The position numbers were made by a program, and so were the translations under genes. 14,187 bases of DNA from Flavobacteriales bacterium (GTDB lineage Bacteria; Bacteroidota; Bacteroidia; Flavobacteriales_D; Crocinitomicaceae): positions 1-14,187 of the forward strand of contig CANHBA010000045.1 in assembly GCA_947458985.1 (NCBI GenBank), written 5' to 3'. Under the pieces are notes generated by a model. That model was not told the origin of the DNA. It saw only the letters and a list, made by a program, of their open reading frames with translations, and did no database searches. Below are positions 1 through 5,149 of the stretch, one piece after another. Position 1 is the first letter of the stretch; each line of letters begins with the position of its first letter.

Positions 1-768
1 ATTGAAATGATTTTCTTGGTGTCTAACATGGGTAAAATCATTTCAGGAGGTTGGTTTACTTTAGTATTATCCATTGGCTTCTTTTTATTGCTCTTTTTGT
101 ATTTCAAAGCCAAGCAATTGCGCACAAGTATCACGGAATACCTACCAATGAATTCGGTCATTCCGCTTATCAATTCAGTTCGCGACGATAAAGACATAGA
201 TTTTGAAGCTACCAATTTAGTATTCCCAACGCGCTCCAATTCTGTCAATAAATTAGATTTAACGGTTTACCACTCTTTATTTTTTAAGAAACCACGCAAG
301 GCGGGTACCATTTGGTTCTTACACCTCGATATCCTCAATGAGCCTTGGGGAGTGCATTATTCGGTTCATCAGATCATCGATAGCCGTTGCTATTACGTCA
401 CTCTTCAAATGGGCTTTAAAGAGGAACACCGCATTGAATACATGATGCGCAAGATTTACTGTAAAATGATTGAAAAAGGAGAGTTGAGCGGCGAAAGTAT
501 TTTTGACAGCGTGCGCGGTAAACTCGACCAAGTTGACTTCAAGTTTATTGTTCTCAACTCAAGAGTTGCGATGGACAATCACCTCACACCGTTTCAAAAA
601 TTATGCGTCAAGGCCTATCGCTTTGTGAAGTCTACAGGTTTGAAACCAGCGGAAGACTTTGGTTTGGATAAGACCAATGTTGTGGTAGACTACATTCCGA
701 TTACCGTGGCCAATCAAGTCGATCAAGAACTCATTGAAGATTTTGAAGACTACTCTCAAAAGATTTAA
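1..768 (+). CDS. kup: Kup family potassium transporter, C-terminal part (5' end outside window)
   Basis: The reading frame is open to the left edge, so the ATG at 7 is internal; 255 residues are visible. Kup proteins are K+ uptake transporters of the inner membrane (K+/H+ symport in characterised members), usually 600-plus residues long, so more than half, including most membrane helices, is missing. Visible order: the end of the SNxxKxxxGGWF signature that precedes the last transmembrane helix (residues ~8-20), that helix (~20-38, ending FKAKQLR), then a soluble cytoplasmic domain. Kup-like landmarks in this domain are TIWFLHLDILNEPWGVHY, the GF-x-EEHRI-x-YMMRKI segment and the FGLDKTNVVVDYIPI segment near the end. 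The stop at 766-768 overlaps by 4 bp the end of the convergent MFS gene. The family call rests on recalled family features, not a search. Upstream neighbours and promoter cannot be seen. Confidence 0.9.
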   Translation: MEMIFLVSNMGKIISGGWFTLVLSIGFFLLLFLYFKAKQLRTSITEYLPMNSVIPLINSVRDDKDIDFEATNLVFPTRSNSVNKLDLTVYHSLFFKKPRKAGTIWFLHLDILNEPWGVHYSVHQIIDSRCYYVTLQMGFKEEHRIEYMMRKIYCKMIEKGELSGESIFDSVRGKLDQVDFKFIVLNSRVAMDNHLTPFQKLCVKAYRFVKSTGLKPAEDFGLDKTNVVVDYIPITVANQVDQELIEDFEDYSQKI

Positions 769-2051
769 GAGACCTCAAAATAATTGAGGTCCTTGCCGAA
801 GGTTTCTTTGAGTTGGCTCAAACTATAAAGTGCCAGGCCAATAAAAATGAAACCTACAATCATAGCGGAAACCCCGTCATTGATCTGAAAGCTTACTAAA
901 GCGCTGAACAGTAAAACAATCAAGTTCACCGACCCGCGCACAAAATTAGGTATCGTATTGGCTGCAGTAGAGCGGATATTCGTGCCAAATTGTTCTGCGG
1001 CAATTGTTACAAAAATTGCCCAATAACCTGTGCCGGCGCCAAGCAAGAAACACAAGAAGTAATAGGTGCTATCTGTTATACTGTACTGTTGAAAAACACC
1101 CAAAAATAAAATGGTGACGACCAAAGAAAACACTAAATATATACGCACTACCTTTTTTCTACTTTTCAACCATTGACTCAAGAAACCAGCGAGTAAATCA
1201 CCAGCGCTCAAACCCAAATAACAATACATCACCGCTTTGCCATTCGAGATGTCATGCACCCCAAGCCAAGGGCCAAAATTGTCGGCAGAGTTCATGACCA
1301 AGAGCCCAACAGTGTACCAAATAGGGATGCCGATACTAATGCAATGCAGGTACTTAATAAGATTATAGCGCTTTCCAAAAATGAGGCGGAGTTGCCCTTT
1401 TTGAATAGAGGGGTCGTTGTCCATTTGCTGGAAGAATCCTGACTCTAAGGCGCCAACTCTCATCAGTAACAGCAGCAGCCCCATGGCACCACCAATCAAA
1501 TAAACCACTTGCCAATTTTCGGGTGCCCATCCGCTTATGTCGTAAAGGAATTCCCCTACAACTTGACCTTCTGCTCCTACCAAGGAAGCGGTTACCGCAC
1601 CTAAGGCGCCGAACGTAACGACAATCATGGTGCCATAGCCCCGCGTTTCTTTTGGCATGAGTTCGCTAATGAGCGTGATACCCGCGCCGAGTTCGCCTGC
1701 TAAACCAATCCCTGCAATCAGTCTAATGATAGTATAACTAGGAATGTCAGTCACGAACGCATTGGCAATATTGGCTACAGAGTAGAGGAGGATGGATCCA
1801 AAAAGCACCTTTAAACGTCCTTTTTTATCGCCTAAAACACCCCAAAGTATTCCACCTATGAGCATTCCAAGCATTTGAATATTGAAAAGAAATTTGCCAG
1901 TGCTGGCCCTGAGTTCATTTGTGGCATCCGGCATAATTGTTGCCAAGCTTTCGGCCTTAACGACACCAAACAATACGAGGTCATAGATGTCAACAAAGTA
2001 ACCGAGCGCAGCTATAATGATCAAAAACAGGACCTTGCGTTGATCTTTCAT
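765..2051 (-). CDS. MFS transporter (metabolite/sugar-porter-like)
   Basis: A 428-residue inner-membrane protein of the major facilitator superfamily with about 12 predicted membrane helices. Family marks: acidic residues in helix 1 (GYFVDIYDLVLFG, D21 and D24), the loop 2-3 signature ILWGVLGDKKGR (~69-79), the PKETRG motif after helix 4 (~133-138), a long central cytoplasmic loop (~205-230), and an EQFGTNIRSTA segment (~353-363) that mirrors the first-half motif and is usual in metabolite:proton symporters. The substrate cannot be read from sequence. Start choice: the frame can be extended to 2084 only with a TTG codon, which would leave 22 bp to the divergent upp gene. The ATG at 2049-2051 directly precedes the first helix and leaves 55 bp, so I prefer it. 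The stop overlaps the convergent kup end. No partner gene identifies the cargo, although upp lies divergently next door. Confidence 0.85.
   Translation of the reverse strand: MKDQRKVLFLIIIAALGYFVDIYDLVLFGVVKAESLATIMPDATNELRASTGKFLFNIQMLGMLIGGILWGVLGDKKGRLKVLFGSILLYSVANIANAFVTDIPSYTIIRLIAGIGLAGELGAGITLISELMPKETRGYGTMIVVTFGALGAVTASLVGAEGQVVGEFLYDISGWAPENWQVVYLIGGAMGLLLLLMRVGALESGFFQQMDNDPSIQKGQLRLIFGKRYNLIKYLHCISIGIPIWYTVGLLVMNSADNFGPWLGVHDISNGKAVMYCYLGLSAGDLLAGFLSQWLKSRKKVVRIYLVFSLVVTILFLGVFQQYSITDSTYYFLCFLLGAGTGYWAIFVTIAAEQFGTNIRSTAANTIPNFVRGSVNLIVLLFSALVSFQINDGVSAMIVGFIFIGLALYSLSQLKETFGKDLNYFEVS
771..791. terminator. Candidate bidirectional terminator hairpin at the kup/MFS junction
   Basis: A perfect 8-bp inverted repeat, GACCTCAA (771-778) and TTGAGGTC (784-791), flanks a 5-nt AATAA loop. 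It starts 3 nt after the kup stop and lies inside the last codons of the opposing MFS gene. The + strand has no T-run after the stem; the - strand continues into a moderately T-rich stretch (TCTTAAATCTTTTG). The inverted repeat is directly visible. Its role as a terminator is inferred from its position between two converging genes. Confidence 0.5.
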
Positions 2052-2071
2052 GAAAAGGAATTTTTTAATTA

Positions 2072-2099
2072 TTTGAATGCCCAATAATACGTAATTTTA
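2072..2099 (+). promoter_or_regulatory. Weak candidate promoter for the upp operon
   Basis: TTTG at 2072-2075 is followed after 16 nt by TAATTTTA at 2092-2099, one mismatch from the Bacteroidetes -7 element TAnnTTTG. The spacing is shorter than the usual 19 or so nt, so this is a weak match. It is the only plausible one in the 55-bp divergent spacer. The short leader before the upp ATG is A-rich (AAAGAAAA) with no Shine-Dalgarno sequence, as is common in this phylum. Confidence 0.3.
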
Positions 2100-2106
2100 A
2101 AGAAAA

Positions 2107-2760
2107 ATGGAGAGGATACATCACATCGGCTTGCAAAGTTCAATTCTTGGTCAGTACATGGCCGAGATCAGGGCTGTTGGCGTTCAGGACGATCGCCTGC
2201 GTTTCCGACACAACCTTTCGCGTATTGCAGAAATTCTTGGCTACGAAGTTTCTAAACAGCTCCCTTGTCAAACCAAAGCGGTCCAAACACCACTTGGTGT
2301 GGCTCAGGTGCTGCAACCTTCAGAAAATCCCGTATTGCTGACCATCCTGCGCGCAGGCTTGGCTATGCACGACGGCGTTCTGCGTACATTTGACCACGCC
2401 GACAGCGCTTATATTTCTGCTTACCGCAAGCACAGTAGCCCCGAAGATTTCGAGATTGAAGTCGAATACATGGCTGTTCCGGATTTAGACGATAAAATTT
2501 GGCTCATCTCTGACCCCATGCTCGCCACTGGCAGCTCTATGGTAGCTGTTTACAAAGCGCTAAAGCGTCACGGAACGCCCAAACAAATTCATATTTTAAG
2601 TGCCATTGCCACAACAGAAGCATTGGCATTTGTGCAGCGCAATTTACCAGTCAATACCCAAATTTGGGTGGCTGCAATAGACGACGAACTCACCGCTAAA
2701 TCTTATATCGTTCCGGGTCTTGGTGACGCCGGCGATTTGGCATTTGGCATCAAATTATAA
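2107..2760 (+). CDS. upp: Uracil phosphoribosyltransferase
   Basis: Cytosolic enzyme of pyrimidine salvage: uracil + PRPP gives UMP + pyrophosphate. The 217-residue length is close to the family's usual ~210. Visible family marks: LTILRAGLAM (~78-87) in the conserved core, the PRPP-binding loop WLISDPMLATGSSM (~132-145) with its acidic residue and TGSS turn, and the C-terminal uracil-recognition segment IVPGLGDAGDLAFG (201-214). The ATG at 2107 follows an A-rich leader and gives a normal N-terminus. It is the first gene of a rightward operon; the next gene starts 13 nt after its stop, and a YjjG-type nucleotidase follows. Nothing looks truncated or degenerate. Confidence 0.93.
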   Translation: MERIHHIGLQSSILGQYMAEIRAVGVQDDRLRFRHNLSRIAEILGYEVSKQLPCQTKAVQTPLGVAQVLQPSENPVLLTILRAGLAMHDGVLRTFDHADSAYISAYRKHSSPEDFEIEVEYMAVPDLDDKIWLISDPMLATGSSMVAVYKALKRHGTPKQIHILSAIATTEALAFVQRNLPVNTQIWVAAIDDELTAKSYIVPGLGDAGDLAFGIKL

Positions 2761-2764
2761 GGAG
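2759..2764 (+). promoter_or_regulatory. Shine-Dalgarno site deciding the start of the membrane-protein gene
   Basis: AAGGAG overlaps the upp stop codon (TAA, 2758-2760) and lies 9 nt before the ATG at 2774. This favours the 2774 start over an in-frame ATG at 2720 that would overlap upp by 41 bp. A strong SD is notable because most Bacteroidetes genes lack one; here it may serve re-initiation within the operon. Confidence 0.65.
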
Positions 2765-2773
2765 AACACAACC

Positions 2774-3235
2774 ATGAACTGGGTAGGATTTTGGAGTATT
2801 TACGGCTTGGCAATGGTCAAGTTTTTGGTGTCGTCTTTTCCAGGTAAAAGTTTTCATCTCGCCTTTCATGAAACGTGGTTAGCTTCCTTTTTAGGAGCTT
2901 CAACCGCGGCTGCTATTTTTTATTTTGGAAGTGAAATGGTCCTGCGGTTTTCTCACCGCCAACGCGCCAAAAAAAGAGAAGCAGCACTTGCTGCTGGCAA
3001 AGAACCCATCAATTATCATAAAGTTACCCGCACCAAAAAATTAATTATCCGGATCAAATGGAGCTTTGGATTTTATGGCATTACACTTTTTGCACCCTTG
3101 CTATTCTCTGTTCCGATTGGAAGCTATGTGGCTGCTAAATTCTACGGCAAATACCAAACGACATTTTTGTTTATGCTGATCGGTTTGGCGGGCAATGCTT
3201 TTCTTCTCACGCTTATGAGTTATGCCCTTTTCTGA
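2774..3235 (+). CDS. Unrecognised small integral membrane protein (four predicted helices)
   Basis: A 153-residue protein I cannot assign to a named family with confidence. It has four hydrophobic stretches at about 4-22, 33-57, 96-120 and 127-150. Between the second and third lies a strongly basic loop (58-94; RQRAKKREAALAAGK and RTKKLIIRIK), which predicts a cytoplasmic loop with both termini also inside. Helix 3 carries a Pro/Gly-rich motif, GITLFAPLLFSVPIGSYVAAKF in outline (102-123), faintly like the re-entrant Pro/Gly segments of small multidrug-export and DedA-type membrane proteins; this is a weak resemblance only. The gene has its own Shine-Dalgarno site, starts 13 nt after upp, and its last 14 bp overlap the start of the HAD gene. 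It is therefore almost certainly cotranscribed with both and probably translationally coupled to the latter. Function unknown. Confidence 0.8.
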   Translation: MNWVGFWSIYGLAMVKFLVSSFPGKSFHLAFHETWLASFLGASTAAAIFYFGSEMVLRFSHRQRAKKREAALAAGKEPINYHKVTRTKKLIIRIKWSFGFYGITLFAPLLFSVPIGSYVAAKFYGKYQTTFLFMLIGLAGNAFLLTLMSYALF

Positions 3236-3938
3236 TTGCCACCTTTTTTTTGACCTCGACCGCACACTTTGGGATTTCGATAAAAATTCAGAAATTGCTT
3301 TGCGTCAAATTTTTGCAGCCGAAGATTTAGAGGTGCAAGTAGGCGGTTTTGATCATTTTCATAGGCAATATGTGTATCAAAATGCGCATCTCTGGAAACT
3401 CTACGGTAAAGGCATTATCAAAAAAGACGACCTCCGCCACGAACGTTTTCGGGTCACGCTCAAGTATTTTAAAATCAAAGACGAAGCTTTGGTGCAACGT
3501 CTTTCTGACGCCTACGTGCATGTCTCGCCACGCCAAACCGCGTTGTTTCCACAGGCTATAGAAACATTAGAGGCCTTGCAAAAGATGGGCTTCAAACTCC
3601 ACATCATTACCAACGGTTTTCAGGAGGTTCAGTTTGTGAAACTTGAAAACTGCGGCTTGCGGGCCTTTTTTGATGTTGTGGTGTGTTCGGAGTTCGTGGG
3701 CAAGAACAAACCTGATCTAGCGATTTTTAAATATGCGCTCAACCAAGCTAATGCCAAGGCTGAAAAGTCGGTCATGATTGGTGACGACTACCATGTAGAT
3801 GTTGCGGGAGCCCTGCGCGCAGGTATGCAAGCCCTTTGGTTTGATCCAAGCGCCAAAAATCAATACAACTACGATAACTGTATTTCGGAACTTTCTGTGA
3901 TCCCTGAACTGCTGCCGAAGCTGCTTTTAACCTACTAA
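3222..3938 (+). CDS. HAD-superfamily hydrolase, YjjG/YfnB-type 5'-nucleotidase
   Basis: A 238-residue cytosolic haloacid-dehalogenase-type phosphatase. Motif I is FFDLDRTLWDFD, with nucleophile D11 and general acid D13. A helical cap of the C1 type spans ~20-95. Motif II is the T130-N of HIITNGF, motif III is K163 in GKNKPDLAIF, and motif IV is IGDDYHVDVAGA with D188 and D189. The DRTLWDFDKN start and the VGKNKP segment are typical of the YjjG/YfnB subgroup, whose characterised members dephosphorylate pyrimidine nucleoside 5'-monophosphates such as dUMP and dTMP, including non-canonical ones. The substrate here is inferred from the subgroup and from upp in the same operon. The ATG at 3222 overlaps the preceding gene by 14 bp. 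The stop overlaps the end of convergent rlmB by 12 bp. Confidence 0.85.
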   Translation: MPFSDCHLFFDLDRTLWDFDKNSEIALRQIFAAEDLEVQVGGFDHFHRQYVYQNAHLWKLYGKGIIKKDDLRHERFRVTLKYFKIKDEALVQRLSDAYVHVSPRQTALFPQAIETLEALQKMGFKLHIITNGFQEVQFVKLENCGLRAFFDVVVCSEFVGKNKPDLAIFKYALNQANAKAEKSVMIGDDYHVDVAGALRAGMQALWFDPSAKNQYNYDNCISELSVIPELLPKLLLTY

Positions 3939-4736
3939 TTCTTGACGAATTTTCTCGTAAAGGACCATTCCGGTGGCAACCCCTACATTCAAAGAAGAAA
4001 TGGCGCCTTTCATCGGGATTTTACAGCTGATATCTGCTAAATTAATGAGGTCTTGGGTAATTCCAGATTCTTCAGAACCCATGATAATGGCAACGCTACC
4101 TCTTAAATTGGTCTCGTGCAATGGTACCAGGGCTTTTTCTGTACAGGCTACAATGCGCAAACCTGATTGTTGCAAATAAAACAAAGATTGCTTGAGTTGC
4201 TCTGTTTTACAAATTGGAATACGGTTGAGCGCACCGGCTGAAGCTTTCATCGCATCTGAAGTAGCGAGGGCTGAACCTTTACTCGGGATGAGAACGGCGT
4301 CTATGCCCATGCATTCAGCACTGCGGATAATTGCACCAAAGTTGCGGACGTCGGTAATGCGGTCAAGGACCAACACACTTGGTTTTTTGCCTTCTTCTAG
4401 CCATTGATCGATGAGTGGCTCAATAGCTTGATAGGTAATTGGCGGTACCATGGCAATGACGCCTTGGTGATTGCCTTCTGTTAAAGAATCTAGTTTTTGA
4501 TTCGGTACATATTGCAAGAAGTAATTCTTACCTGTAAGCGCGTTTCTTAGTTCTTCGAATAGCGCCTTGTTGATCCCTTTTTGAATTAAGATTTTGTTGA
4601 GTTCACGACCGGCGTGAATGGCTTCTAGTACGGAGTGAACACCAAAGATGATGTCAGTGCGTTCTTTGCGTTGGTAAGTACGTTCTTTTGTTTCGCGGCG
4701 TTCAGGACGCTCGCTTTTTTGATATTTGTCTTCCAT
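3927..4736 (-). CDS. rlmB: 23S rRNA (guanosine-2'-O-)-methyltransferase RlmB, TrmH/SpoU family
   Basis: Cytosolic SAM-dependent enzyme. E. coli RlmB methylates the 2'-O of G2251 in the 23S rRNA peptidyl-transferase region. The 269-residue protein has a charged, probably disordered lead (1-27, rich in E/K/R) and an N-terminal RNA-binding SpoU substrate-binding domain (~28-100; FGVHSVLEAIHAGR... and EGNHQGVIA). The knotted SPOUT catalytic domain then carries all three motifs: motif 1 around DRITDVRNFGAIIRSAE (125-141, with the catalytic-type N132 and R138), motif 2 IMGSEESGI (218-226), and motif 3 IPMKGAISSLNVGVAT (240-255). The extra basic lead is longer than in E. coli but common in Bacteroidetes homologues. 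The start codon overlaps the stop of the osmC-like gene (TAATG), implying coupled translation. The 3' end overlaps the convergent HAD gene. Confidence 0.9.
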   Translation of the reverse strand: MEDKYQKSERPERRETKERTYQRKERTDIIFGVHSVLEAIHAGRELNKILIQKGINKALFEELRNALTGKNYFLQYVPNQKLDSLTEGNHQGVIAMVPPITYQAIEPLIDQWLEEGKKPSVLVLDRITDVRNFGAIIRSAECMGIDAVLIPSKGSALATSDAMKASAGALNRIPICKTEQLKQSLFYLQQSGLRIVACTEKALVPLHETNLRGSVAIIMGSEESGITQDLINLADISCKIPMKGAISSLNVGVATGMVLYEKIRQELVG

Positions 4737-5137
4737 TAGTGGATGTTAAGTTCGAGGCTTACATTGCCCTCGAGGGTGCGCGCCACTGGGCAAGCTTTAC
4801 CTGCTGCAATGACTTTGTTTTTGGTGAGTTCGTCCCAATCGTTGCCGCTGAGGTCAAGATCGAGAACAATTTTTGAAATCCGACGTGGGTCTGAGGCCAT
4901 GTGTTTTTCAATGGTGGCTTCTGCTGCTACAAACGGAATGTTGTGACTTTGGCAGTAGATACCCATGATGGTCATTACGCAAGAGGCCAGAGAGGTGGCG
5001 ACGAGGTCGGTAGGTGAAAAAGCTTCTGCCTTGCCGTGGTTATCTAGGGGTGCATCAGTGATGATGGTGGTGCCCGAACCTAAATGCGTACATTCGGTGC
5101 GGAGCTCTCCTAAATAACGGACACTTGCAGTTTTCAT
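4736..5137 (-). CDS. OsmC/Ohr-family protein (putative peroxiredoxin)
   Basis: A 133-residue cytosolic protein of the OsmC/Ohr fold, whose studied members reduce organic hydroperoxides through two cysteines. Both are present: C53 in FSPTDLVATSLASCVM, at the start of the central helix, and C116 in AGKACPVARTL. The overall order (N-terminal strands, PTDLVATSLASC helix, EATIEKH strand, ACPVARTL helix, short C-terminal strand) matches the YhfA/OsmC-like branch rather than classical Ohr, so the substrate is uncertain. ATG at 5135-5137. It lies 9 nt downstream of the big surface-protein gene, but a -7-type promoter box overlaps that gene's stop, so it may be transcribed on its own. Its stop shares one base with the rlmB start. 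Confidence 0.87.
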   Translation of the reverse strand: MKTASVRYLGELRTECTHLGSGTTIITDAPLDNHGKAEAFSPTDLVATSLASCVMTIMGIYCQSHNIPFVAAEATIEKHMASDPRRISKIVLDLDLSGNDWDELTKNKVIAAGKACPVARTLEGNVSLELNIH

Positions 5138-5141
5138 GGGG

Positions 5142-5149
5142 CAAAGTTA
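5142..5149 (-). promoter_or_regulatory. -7 promoter box just before the OsmC-like gene
   Basis: The - strand reads TAACTTTG, a perfect match to the Bacteroidetes -7 element TAnnTTTG. It includes the stop codon of the upstream gene and sits 4 nt before the OsmC ATG. A TTTG lies 14 nt further upstream (5164-5167), closer than the usual ~19 nt, so the -33 element is poor. If used, transcription would begin at or next to the A of the ATG. Confidence 0.4.

Noticed and set aside
7..9. ATG as the start of the kup gene.
   Set aside because: The frame is open from base 1, and the sequence here matches the middle of a Kup protein, just before its last membrane helix.
2720..2773. Upstream ATG extending the small membrane protein by 18 residues.
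   Set aside because: It would overlap upp, and the extra residues are polar and unlike a membrane-protein start. A good AAGGAG at 2759-2764 points to the ATG at 2774.
3921..3960. Terminator between the convergent HAD gene and rlmB.
   Set aside because: I found only a 4-bp ACGA/TCGT pairing and a direct GCTGC repeat, neither forming a convincing hairpin.
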